Below, in pieces: positions 7,853 through 14,895 of a stretch of 29,058 nucleotides of DNA. Both the position numbers and the translations under genes were made by a program. The DNA lies in assembly GCA_004554395.1 (NCBI GenBank), contig SFMP01000202.1, positions 1-29,058 of the forward strand, read 5' to 3'. The notes beneath the pieces are model-generated. The model worked only from the letters and a program-made list of their open reading frames with translations. It ran no database searches and had not been told where the DNA came from. Numbering within the stretch: position 1 is the stretch's first letter; each line of letters begins with the position of its first letter. This stretch comes from Myxococcales bacterium (lineage in GTDB: Bacteria > Myxococcota_A > Bradymonadia > UBA4248).

Positions 7853-8836
7853 ATGGATCAAGAACTCATTCGATATCGCCAACTCACCGATGCCGCATGC
7901 AAGCAGCTACTCGCCGACAAGCTCATGCTTGCGTGTATTCTCAAATCTTGTGTCGCCGAATTTGAAAATTCTACGGTTCAAGACATCGAACACCGCTACA
8001 TCGAAGGCGACCCTGAAATCGGCAATATTGGCGTCCACTGCGATACGACAAATCCACCATCGACCGGTCGCATCCAAGGAATGTCTAACGAAAGCACGAC
8101 GCTTACCGAGGGACGTGTCACTTACGACATTCGATTCTTCGCAACGACGCCACAAAACACATCGCTCAAACTCATCATCAACATCGAAGCACAAAACGAC
8201 TTCTACCCAGGCTATCCCCTCATAAAACGTGCTTTCTACTACATGTGTCGGCAAATCTCTGCTCAATACGGATCCGTTTTCGAAAACTCAAACTACGGCG
8301 ATTTGCAAAAAGTCTATACGATTTGGATCTGCTTCTCTCCACCCGCAAACCGACGAAATGCCATTACGGCCTATGCCATGGATGAACGCTGCATCGCGGG
8401 GAACGCTCACGAAAAACGATCCAACTTCGACCTAGGGCAAATCGTCATGATTTACCTTGGTCACGAACACGACGAACGCTATACTGGATTAGTAAAGCTA
8501 CTCGACGTTTTCACGTCGAGCAGCACTTCATACGACATTAAAGCACAAACACTCAAAGATGAATTCGGAGCCGAAATGCCACAACGGCTACGCAAAATGG
8601 AGGAATATATGAGCGGATTTAGCGATTATGTCGAACAAAGAGGATTTAATCGAGGAATCGAACAAGGATTTAATCGAGGAATCGAACAAGGCGTTGTTCG
8701 ATCGGCAATGAATATCTCAAAAAACTCCAATCTTACGCCCATCGAAGCACTAACGCTCATTGGCGTTAAGCCCAACGAAATCCAATCCTACTTAGCCCTT
8801 ATCGAAGAAGAACGAGAAGAACAAAACTCACTTTAA
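7853..8836 (+). CDS. Rpn-family recombination-promoting nuclease / putative transposase (PD-(D/E)XK)
   Basis: A 327-residue protein of the PD-(D/E)XK nuclease-family transposase group (Rpn/YhgA-like), which nicks DNA and promotes RecA-independent recombination. Near residue 86 VTYDIRF supplies the conserved Asp, and LIINIEAQNDFYPGYPL supplies the E-x-Q form of the E-x-K motif. The block RAFYYMCRQISAQYG and the YTIWICF strand also fit the family. The C-terminus carries a tandem FNRGIEQG repeat, common in these proteins as a coiled or oligomerising stretch. The start is fixed by the strong Shine-Dalgarno GGAGG 6 nt before ATG. Expression is probably limited by the hairpin described for 7789-7847. 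No terminal inverted repeats were found around it. Confidence 0.87.
   Translation: MDQELIRYRQLTDAACKQLLADKLMLACILKSCVAEFENSTVQDIEHRYIEGDPEIGNIGVHCDTTNPPSTGRIQGMSNESTTLTEGRVTYDIRFFATTPQNTSLKLIINIEAQNDFYPGYPLIKRAFYYMCRQISAQYGSVFENSNYGDLQKVYTIWICFSPPANRRNAITAYAMDERCIAGNAHEKRSNFDLGQIVMIYLGHEHDERYTGLVKLLDVFTSSSTSYDIKAQTLKDEFGAEMPQRLRKMEEYMSGFSDYVEQRGFNRGIEQGFNRGIEQGVVRSAMNISKNSNLTPIEALTLIGVKPNEIQSYLALIEEEREEQNSL
8642..8689 (+). repeat. Perfect 24-bp tandem duplication inside the Rpn-like gene
   Basis: Two identical 24-bp units (8642-8665 and 8666-8689) encode the consecutive FNRGIEQG peptides. The copies are base-identical, which suggests recent duplication or slippage; the reading frame is kept. 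Confidence 0.95.
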
Positions 8837-8891
8837 TCCAAATACCAAACGCCACAAATCCCCACACATTTCCCCAAAGCAATGCCAATAT

Positions 8892-8962
8892 CTTTTCGCC
8901 GATTCTGCATTTCTATAGCATGATAAAGACTTTTCGCCGATTTTGCGATTCTATGATATGAT
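8892..8962 (+). repeat. 38-bp-period direct repeat upstream of the response regulator gene
   Basis: Two 33-bp copies (8892-8924 and 8930-8962) start with identical CTTTTCGCCGATT and continue with similar TGC-TTCTAT-ATGAT sequence. The second ends in two overlapping TATGAT hexamers (8952-8957 and 8957-8962) that look like -10 elements. Their position 50-120 bp before the ATG at 9013 suggests duplicated binding sites or a duplicated promoter. Confidence 0.6.
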
Positions 8963-9012
8963 GCCGAGCGGCAAAATCGTTGCCACTTTACTTCAACTCA
9001 TGGAGATTTGCG

Positions 9013-10461
9013 ATGCCACGCATTATCGTCATCGACGACGAAAAAAACATATGCCGTACTGTTAGCATGGTGCTAATGGGCGAAGATTACGATGTCGAAA
9101 CAGCATCAAGCGCCGAAGATGGATTGGCGCAGATCCAAGCCGACGCCTTCGACGTCGCCATACTCGACGTACAACTCGGCGGAATGTCGGGGATCGAACT
9201 CCTCGAAAAACTACACAAATTCCCACAAGCCCCAGAAGTCATCATGATGAGCGGGCACGCCATGCTCAGCGACGCCGTCAACGCCACGCGACTAGGCGCC
9301 TTCGATTTCCTCGAAAAACCACTCGACCGCGACAGACTCCTACTCAGCGTCCGAAACGCCGTCGAACGACGTACACTCACACAAAAAATTCAAAGCCTCG
9401 AAGACGCCAACACCACACCAGATTTCTGTGGCATCCTCGGCGAATCCCCAGCCATGCTCAAAATTAAAGACGCCATCACCGTCGTCGCGCCCACCAAAGG
9501 ACGCGTCCTCATCACGGGCGAATCTGGCGTCGGAAAAGACCTCGTCGCACGTGCCATCCACGCCAAAAGCGACCGCGCAAAGCGATCTTTCGTCAAAGTC
9601 AACTGCTCCGCCATCCCCGCCGAACTCATAGAATCCGAACTCTTCGGCCACGAAAAAGGCTCTTTCACTGGCGCCGCCGTCTCAAAAAAAGGCCTCTTCG
9701 AAATGGCAAACAACGGCACCATCTTCCTCGACGAAATCGGCGACATGTCTCTCGCCGCACAATCAAAAGTCCTACGCGTCCTACAAAATGGCGAATACAT
9801 GCGCGTCGGCGCCGAAAAACTCTCATACGTCGACGTTCGCGTCATCGCCGCCACCAACAAAGATCTCAAAAAATGCGTCGCCGATGGCACTTTCCGCGAA
9901 GACCTCTACTTCCGACTCAACGTCGTCCCCATACACGTCCCACCCCTGCGCGACCGACTCACCGACGTCCCACTCCTGCTCAACGCTTTCCTCGCTCAAA
10001 TCGCCGCTGAATACGGCCGCACACCGCTGAGCGTCACCGACCGCGCCAGCGAACTCCTCGGCCAATACACATACCCTGGCAACATCCGCGAGCTACACAA
10101 CATCTGCGAACGATTCGTCATCATGTGCCAAGAACGCGTCACCGTCGACGACCTACCCGACGAAGTCCTAAAACTCGACCAAAAACAAAGCAATACGCCC
10201 GCCAACTCAAAACCCGCCCCCATCGACACCAACGACGACGACAACCCCATGCAGCGACTCGCCACCATCACACCTGGATCCATGAGCCTGCGCACATTCC
10301 GAAACGTCGCCGAACACGCGTTCATCCGCGCCACTCTCAACGCAGCCGCACAAAACGTCGCAAAAGCCGCCGAAATTCTCGGCATCGAACGCACTAATCT
10401 GCACAAAAAAATTAAAAAATACGAATCCAATTCATTCGATACCGACGAATCCGAAGATTAA
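9013..10461 (+). CDS. NtrC-type sigma-54-dependent response regulator
   Basis: A 482-residue, three-domain regulator. Receiver domain 1-120: acidic pocket IDDE (residues 7-10), phospho-acceptor Asp52 in AILDVQLGGMSG, MMSGH and the Lys in LEKPLDR. AAA+ sigma-54 activation domain about 140-380: Walker A GESGVGKD, sigma-54 contact loop GSFTGA (a variant of GAFTGA), Walker B TIFLDEIGD, RVIAATNKDL and YPGNIRELHN. A Fis-type helix-turn-helix is at the end (AAEILGIERTNLHKKIKKY). When phosphorylated by a sensor kinase it would open sigma-54 promoters. No kinase gene is adjacent, so it is an orphan here. The ATG at 9013 is chosen for GGAG 7 nt upstream over a TTG at 8980. Confidence 0.95.
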   Translation: MPRIIVIDDEKNICRTVSMVLMGEDYDVETASSAEDGLAQIQADAFDVAILDVQLGGMSGIELLEKLHKFPQAPEVIMMSGHAMLSDAVNATRLGAFDFLEKPLDRDRLLLSVRNAVERRTLTQKIQSLEDANTTPDFCGILGESPAMLKIKDAITVVAPTKGRVLITGESGVGKDLVARAIHAKSDRAKRSFVKVNCSAIPAELIESELFGHEKGSFTGAAVSKKGLFEMANNGTIFLDEIGDMSLAAQSKVLRVLQNGEYMRVGAEKLSYVDVRVIAATNKDLKKCVADGTFREDLYFRLNVVPIHVPPLRDRLTDVPLLLNAFLAQIAAEYGRTPLSVTDRASELLGQYTYPGNIRELHNICERFVIMCQERVTVDDLPDEVLKLDQKQSNTPANSKPAPIDTNDDDNPMQRLATITPGSMSLRTFRNVAEHAFIRATLNAAAQNVAKAAEILGIERTNLHKKIKKYESNSFDTDESED

Positions 10462-10469
10462 TTCGCGTT

Positions 10470-10669
10470 CGCCGCCTATTGCGCAAGCGCAATACGGCGC
10501 CGGCTACGGCTATGTGCTCTCGCACAGCCCGACGAGTCGGGCTGGCGTTGCGCGCATACGCCTCCGCTGCGCGGCTATTGGACAAGCCAATACGCCGCGC
10601 TTGCCGCGCTATGTTCTCGGTGCCCTCAATACAGGGCACCTGCGAGCATACACGCGGCTTTCTTTTTTT
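10470..10669 (+). other. Tandem double-hairpin element (two short-plus-long hairpin units) ending in a T-tract
   Basis: The 300-bp gap 10462-10761 holds four consecutive hairpins: H1 10470-10499, H2 10508-10562, H3 10569-10600, H4 10603-10658, then T-rich 10659-10669. H1 and H3 are short, with the framework TATTG-nn-CAAG-n-CAATACG. H2 and H4 are long, with GCTATGT-n-CTCG on the left and GCATAC or GCGCATAC on the right. H1 to H3 and H2 to H4 are both offset by exactly 99 bp, so this is a duplicated two-hairpin unit. The inner stems differ completely but stay paired (AGCCCGAC/GTCGGGCT in H2, GTGCCCT/AGGGCAC in H4), which indicates selection for structure. H4 with its T-tract could also end the response regulator transcript. 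No known RNA family was recognised. Confidence 0.7.
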
Positions 10670-10761
10670 CACCAATACACACCTCCATTTCCTCGAAAAT
10701 TCGACCAAATTCCCTTTTCGCATTAAAAACCGCTCGTCGCACGATGATTGGGAGGTGTGGG

Positions 10762-11931
10762 ATGAAATTCAATTATTGTCAAAAAATTCGATTTTTCTTC
10801 GTCATTTCTTGTGTTCTAGCTACCGCTACACAAGCTTTTGCCCAAGACGCCGACGATATCTGGGCATATCGTTCGACGGGTAAAACCGTCGCCGAAAACA
10901 ACGACCTCGACGCAGAAATCTTTGCCGCCATGCAAGCCCTCGACGAAGTCGGCACCATCATCGACGATCGCGCCAATTCGACAAAAAGTTCGACGGCAAA
11001 AAGCAAAAACGACGCACCAACGCAAATTCAAAACGCGCCTCAAGTCGATATCGATTCACTACTCGCCGCGGCAAATGCCCCAGAACAAACGCAAATCATC
11101 GACGCAAAAAAAGCGATCCCCACGCCAAAACACAATATTCAGACTGCCGATTCGCTCAAAGTCGACGATATCGCTACGCCACCTGCTCCTAAACACGATA
11201 TTCAAACAGCTGGCACCAAAAAAGTCGCCGCTCAATCGACGACTCCCGCGCCTAAGCACGATATTCAAACAGCTGGTGCTCAAAAAGTTGCTGCTAATTC
11301 TGTCGCGCCCATCCCAAAACACAACGTGCAAATGGCGGCAAATATGGGAACAACGGCACAAGCCACAAAATCAAAAGCTCCCGACGGCACGCGCACGACG
11401 ACTGCTCCGCAACCCAAAGTCGCCCCAAACGTCAACTCGATGTCTTCGCTCGCTCTAGCCTATGTGAGCGATGTCTATCGCATTAACGGTTTAAATATTG
11501 AGCAGAAAATCGGAAACGACCGCCCAACCATCGGCGATGTCTACCAATACGCCTTTAAGCAAAAACTCGTCTATCAAACGACGCGACCTGCGATCGGCGA
11601 TTTGGTCTTCTTTCATAATACTTTCGACCGAAACCGCGACGGACGTTGGAACGATTGGCATTCGCTCGTCGGCATCGTCGAAAACGTCGACGACGATGAA
11701 ACGATTACCGTCCTCATCTATACGACGAAAATCGAAAAAATCGCCCTCAATCTCAAATATCCTGAGCTCAAATCGCGCAAAGGCAACGCCATCAATTCGC
11801 AACTTCGCCCCGACGAAGGAAGCCAAATCGGATCTGCCGCAAAACTATTCGCAGGCTTTGCAAATCTCCTTGGCGACATCCCCTCGGTCACCGTCATCGA
11901 CAACTGGCAACCGGGAATGCGAGTACATTAA
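10762..11931 (+). CDS. Secreted NlpC/CHAP-like protein lacking the catalytic cysteine
   Basis: A 389-residue exported protein. The signal peptide ends near TQAFA|Q (about residue 24). A low-complexity linker carries four repeats of about 20 residues built on P-x-PKH(D/N)(I/V)Q (about 119-198). The C-terminal domain from about 220 has the layout of NlpC/P60 or CHAP amidases: AYVSDVYRINGL, then RPAIGDLVFFHN, then DWHSLVGIVENV with the catalytic-type His. Where these enzymes have the nucleophile Cys before the (F/Y)V-x-x-VY helix, this protein has Ala, and the mature protein contains no Cys at all. It is therefore probably a non-enzymatic wall-binding or regulatory relative. The ATG at 10762 follows a strong Shine-Dalgarno (GGGAGG). 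It overlaps the convergent phosphoesterase gene by 4 bp. Confidence 0.72.
   Translation: MKFNYCQKIRFFFVISCVLATATQAFAQDADDIWAYRSTGKTVAENNDLDAEIFAAMQALDEVGTIIDDRANSTKSSTAKSKNDAPTQIQNAPQVDIDSLLAAANAPEQTQIIDAKKAIPTPKHNIQTADSLKVDDIATPPAPKHDIQTAGTKKVAAQSTTPAPKHDIQTAGAQKVAANSVAPIPKHNVQMAANMGTTAQATKSKAPDGTRTTTAPQPKVAPNVNSMSSLALAYVSDVYRINGLNIEQKIGNDRPTIGDVYQYAFKQKLVYQTTRPAIGDLVFFHNTFDRNRDGRWNDWHSLVGIVENVDDDETITVLIYTTKIEKIALNLKYPELKSRKGNAINSQLRPDEGSQIGSAAKLFAGFANLLGDIPSVTVIDNWQPGMRVH
11115..11354 (+). repeat. Four 60-bp repeats in the CHAP-like gene
   Basis: Four in-frame units of about 60 bp, each encoding PxPKH(D/N)(I/V)Q plus a variable Ala/Thr/Lys stretch. They are diverged at base level in the outer units; the central two are most alike. 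They form a flexible linker between signal peptide and C-terminal domain. Confidence 0.8.
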
Positions 11932-13175
11932 TCACTCCGCCTACGACGCACTAAGCGAATATCGATGATTTCGGGGGGCACGCCGATGCGAATAGGTGGC
12001 CCCCAATACCCCGTGCCACAACTCACATAGACGGCTTTCTGTTTACCAAATCCCACGCGATATAGCCCGCGCGCATAGTGATGAAGCACATCGATGAGAT
12101 ACGACAATGGCCAGAATTGCCCGCCATGCGTATGCCCAACGAGGACCAAATCGGCACCTGCCGCAAGGCTACGATCGACCGATGCTGGCTGATGCACGAG
12201 CATGAGCTTAAAAACATTCGTCCCAATCCCCGATAAAGCCTTCTCCGGATCCGATTGCCAGCGCCCACGCCGTTCTCCGCGCGCATCGATTGCACCGGCG
12301 ATTGCCAATGGCGTTCCATCGACGTCGATAATGCGGTGTTCGTTATCGAGATGCACGATTCCAAGCGATTCGACCTTATGCACCCAACCTCGGGCATTCC
12401 ACATGTGATCGTGGTTGCCCGTCACAAAATAAGTCCCATATTTTGCGCGAAATTCGCGCATGGGGTCGATCCACGATCCGATAACCTCGGGGTAACCATC
12501 GGCTAAATCCCCAGTAATCGCGATGATATCGGGATCGAGTTCATTCGTTTCTTTCACAATATCGGCGATATTCTCACGATACATCGTATTGCCAACGTGG
12601 ATATCAGAGAGGTGCGCAATTCTCAATCCATCGAGAGCCTCGGGCAAGTCGTCGAAATCGATCTCGACATGGCGAATCACCCGCCGTCCTCGTGCATCGT
12701 ATACGACAGGAGGCACGCAAACAACAGCAACGCCTATCGTTGCCGCCTGTTTGGCTCGCTCTAGAAACAATCTCCGCCCTTCGTCGATATCATCGCTGTC
12801 CAAAGGCGTCGCTACCTTATCTTTCCTAACACATTTGGCAAGCGCCATGCAAATTCGCGATCCGTAGACCAAGACGCCACGCACAAACAAACACGTCACG
12901 AGTGCCCATACAAATGTCATCAAGTAATAGGGCCAACCGCCCCAAACGCCAAAATGTAGCTTTTGAGCTAGCTCCGTATCGCGAGCGATGAGCGATGCGA
13001 TTGGCGTCGATGCTCCTGCCAATAAGACGACGGCAAAAACGACGATCCCCAATGCAATCCGGTGGCGACGGCAAAGCTTAAGCGGTCGGACGAGTCGTGC
13101 ATAAAAAATAATCGCAACGGGGAATGCAATGCTCAAAAACATTGCAACAAAAAATGCCATTTGACCCCATGTCAT
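11928..13175 (-). CDS. Membrane-anchored calcineurin-like metallophosphoesterase (YaeI-like)
   Basis: A 415-residue protein. Three hydrophobic helices occupy the first 120 residues (FFVAMFLSIAFPVAIIFYA, ALGIVVFAVVLLAGA, YYLMTFVWALVTCLFV). The metallophosphoesterase domain follows: LSDIH (D-x-H), AITGDLAD (GD), TGNHDH (GNH), LMLVHQP (H) and VGHTHGGQ (GH-x-H), which form the complete two-metal site. Relatives such as YaeI act on phosphodiester bonds, including lipid A precursors; the substrate here is unknown. The start is uncertain: ATG 13175 is taken, TTG 13184 is possible, and no good Shine-Dalgarno exists for either. It follows rsmG by about 40 bp in the same direction, so it is probably co-transcribed. 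Its stop overlaps the convergent stop at 11928-11931. Confidence 0.9.
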   Translation of the reverse strand: MTWGQMAFFVAMFLSIAFPVAIIFYARLVRPLKLCRRHRIALGIVVFAVVLLAGASTPIASLIARDTELAQKLHFGVWGGWPYYLMTFVWALVTCLFVRGVLVYGSRICMALAKCVRKDKVATPLDSDDIDEGRRLFLERAKQAATIGVAVVCVPPVVYDARGRRVIRHVEIDFDDLPEALDGLRIAHLSDIHVGNTMYRENIADIVKETNELDPDIIAITGDLADGYPEVIGSWIDPMREFRAKYGTYFVTGNHDHMWNARGWVHKVESLGIVHLDNEHRIIDVDGTPLAIAGAIDARGERRGRWQSDPEKALSGIGTNVFKLMLVHQPASVDRSLAAGADLVLVGHTHGGQFWPLSYLIDVLHHYARGLYRVGFGKQKAVYVSCGTGYWGPPIRIGVPPEIIDIRLVRRRRSD

Positions 13176-13214
13176 ATTGACCAACGCATCATAAATATCA
13201 CCTCAGCGATAAGG

Positions 13215-13847
13215 CTATACACGGCATCGCTTTTCCAATCGAACATAAACGCGTTGCGAAACGTCGATCTCCCCGACGACGACATAATCTTTTTCGACCA
13301 CTTGGCGCGCCGCTTCCCAATCCCCTTGTGCGACGAGACAGGCGACTTGTGCACCGCATTCAGTCCAGCGGCGCGCCGTTTCGAGCCAATCTAATATCGG
13401 CGCAAACGCCTTCGATATTGCAAAATCGACCGACGCCAAATCGCAATTCTCGATCTTTGCATTGTGCACGATGACCGTCGAAAACCCGAGTTCTCGGCAA
13501 ACGCATTGCAAAAAAGCATAACGCTTTGTGCGCGGTTCGACTAAGTGAAACGCGGCAGGCGAAGCCATAATTTGTAGGGGGATCGCAGGGAACCCTGCCC
13601 CTGATCCGACATCGACACACGTCGCCCCCAAATCCCCTGTGCGCAAGATTTGGAGCGAATCGATAAACAAATCTTCGACGATTTGCGATACAGATTCACA
13701 ACCGATCAAATTCGTTCGCTTCTGATAGTGAAGCAGTAGCTTGAGATAAGCATCGAAACGATGCATTGCCGTATCGATATCGGCACATGGAATTCGATAA
13801 CGTTGGCACCAATCGGAAATCGCTGTCAGTTCGTGGCTATATCGCAT
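13215..13847 (-). CDS. rsmG: 16S rRNA (guanine-N7) methyltransferase RsmG
   Basis: A 210-residue Rossmann-fold methyltransferase that puts the N7 methyl group on G527 (E. coli numbering) of 16S rRNA; its loss gives low-level streptomycin resistance in several bacteria. Family blocks visible: LLLHYQKRTNLIG, DLFIDSLQIL, the SAM-binding CVDVGSGAGFPAIPLQI, LVEPRTKRYAFLQ and VDFAISKAFAPI. The length is normal. ATG 13847 has only a weak Shine-Dalgarno. It is followed by the metallophosphoesterase gene. The usual gid/par neighbours (mnmG, parA, parB) are not seen here. Confidence 0.95.
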   Translation of the reverse strand: MRYSHELTAISDWCQRYRIPCADIDTAMHRFDAYLKLLLHYQKRTNLIGCESVSQIVEDLFIDSLQILRTGDLGATCVDVGSGAGFPAIPLQIMASPAAFHLVEPRTKRYAFLQCVCRELGFSTVIVHNAKIENCDLASVDFAISKAFAPILDWLETARRWTECGAQVACLVAQGDWEAARQVVEKDYVVVGEIDVSQRVYVRLEKRCRV

Positions 13848-13879
13848 GAATCATCGACAAAAGTAGACAAAAACGACGT

Positions 13880-13908
13880 GCGCGCATATCCCAGCGGAGA
13901 ATGCGCGC
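13880..13908 (-). terminator. Possible terminator hairpin between the secreted-protein gene and rsmG
   Basis: GCGCGCAT (13880-13887) and ATGCGCGC (13901-13908) form a perfect 8-bp stem with a 13-nt loop. On the minus strand it lies about 50 nt after the stop at 13957 and is followed, after 6 nt, by five T. The long loop and offset T-tract make it an imperfect terminator. Confidence 0.4.
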
Positions 13909-13956
13909 TAAACACATCAATTCATTTTCATCGCAAACCGAATCTGCGAAATGCGC

Positions 13957-14439
13957 TTACTCTTCGACGAATTTATCGGCCGAAACGACCGTTCCATCGG
14001 GCATGCTATAGCCATAAATCGAAATATCATAGATCCCCGAAATAAAGTTCACGGGGAACGCCTCGACTTCGATAACGCAACCGTTGCCCTCAGGACGGAC
14101 CATCGCCATGTGGTGTTCATTGCGATAGCCAAAGAGAATTTGATATTCCCCGCTCTGCTGCTTGCTCAATCCCATGGGAATAAAATCGCCGAATTTCTGA
14201 CCTTTTTCAAACGTCGTCTTGAGTTTTTTGATGACGTTATCGAATGAATCCGAGATGTGGTAGATGTGCTTTGCCATGTTGTACTCGCCCGTCGTATCGA
14301 CGCGCGTCACGTTAAACGGCATGTTCATAAATGGTTGAGCAACGTCGGAAAAGTCGTAATTCTGAACGACATCTGCCATGGCTGGCGTCGCCATAGCGGC
14401 GAAAAATGCGAACATTGCAATGCGCAAAACGTGTTTCAT
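13957..14439 (-). CDS. Small secreted protein (hypothetical)
   Basis: A 160-residue exported protein with a clear Sec signal peptide (MKHVLRIAMFAFFAAMATPA then MA|DVV, cleavage near residue 22). The mature part has blocks QNYDFSDVAQPFMNMPFN, GEYQILFGYRNEHHMAMV and ISIYGYSMPDGTVVSADKFVEE. I do not recognise a family. One cysteine only, so no disulphide is expected within a monomer. The ATG has a purine-rich site (GAGGGG) about 9 nt upstream. It is 34 bp downstream of the small 86-residue gene on the same strand, so the two may form an operon. Confidence 0.78.
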   Translation of the reverse strand: MKHVLRIAMFAFFAAMATPAMADVVQNYDFSDVAQPFMNMPFNVTRVDTTGEYNMAKHIYHISDSFDNVIKKLKTTFEKGQKFGDFIPMGLSKQQSGEYQILFGYRNEHHMAMVRPEGNGCVIEVEAFPVNFISGIYDISIYGYSMPDGTVVSADKFVEE

Positions 14440-14473
14440 AGATCAAATCCCCTCGGCAACAGCATATAGGCGA

Positions 14474-14734
14474 TTAAAAAAGAGGATACGTTTTCTGCGT
14501 CCCCATCGGTACGATAATCGTATCGACGACGGCACGTTCCAAAATGTTCGTCGCCGCAGCCTCGGCACCTACTCGCACATTAAAAGCCTTGTAATTCTCA
14601 TCCATGTTGTCTTTGAGAACATCGTAGAGATTGTCGTTTTCAAGACCTGCATCGATCGTGTCTTTCATGTAGACCATCGTATCAGATGCCATTGCTCTAG
14701 CCAACCGCTCACAACGCGCTTTATCAAATGCCAT
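14474..14734 (-). CDS. Small soluble helical protein (hypothetical)
   Basis: An 86-residue protein, predicted mostly helical (MAFDKARCERLARAMASDTM, IDAGLENDNLYDVLKDNMDENYKAFNV, AAATNILERAVVDTII). No signal or membrane segment. The family was not recognised. ATG 14734 is preferred over longer forms because GGGAG lies 5 nt upstream; the residues encoded before it are Cys/Arg-rich and unlikely. It is followed at 34 bp by the secreted protein gene. Confidence 0.72.
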   Translation of the reverse strand: MAFDKARCERLARAMASDTMVYMKDTIDAGLENDNLYDVLKDNMDENYKAFNVRVGAEAAATNILERAVVDTIIVPMGTQKTYPLF

Positions 14735-14861
14735 ATCTACTCCCAAACAGCTGAAACAAGAAAAACCCCGTCGATAGCTGCATTTATATCGCAAAATTCG
14801 ACGCAAACTGCCTCGATTCTCATGAATTTTCGCAAAATTGTCAATAAAATGTTCGGTTTAT

Positions 14862-14879
14862 CACGCGCCTATGCGCGTG
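14862..14879. terminator. GC hairpin just downstream of rsgA, no T-tract
   Basis: CACGCGC (14862-14868) and GCGCGTG (14873-14879) form a perfect 7-bp stem with loop CTAT, 17 nt after the rsgA stop on the minus strand. No T-run follows, so it would be at best a T-less terminator or an RNA 3'-end stabiliser. Confidence 0.3.
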
Positions 14880-14895
14880 CAATCTAGCCTTGCGA

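Noticed and set aside
7853..8836. A complete insertion sequence around the Rpn-like gene
   Set aside because: No terminal inverted repeats or target-site duplication were found at its flanks. The upstream 11-bp inverted repeat has both arms on the same side of the gene.
10479..10883. Frames through the hairpin block 10470-10669
   Set aside because: They are Arg/Ala-rich by composition, run into the CHAP-like gene in the wrong frame and cross four hairpins; no ribosome-binding site supports them.
13172..13354. Short minus-strand frame with ATG-ATG after GAGGTG near 13195
   Set aside because: The pair of ATGs follows a Shine-Dalgarno-like site, but the frame from them stops after six codons and the longer frame lies inside rsmG. 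A tiny leader peptide before the phosphoesterase is possible but too weak to call.
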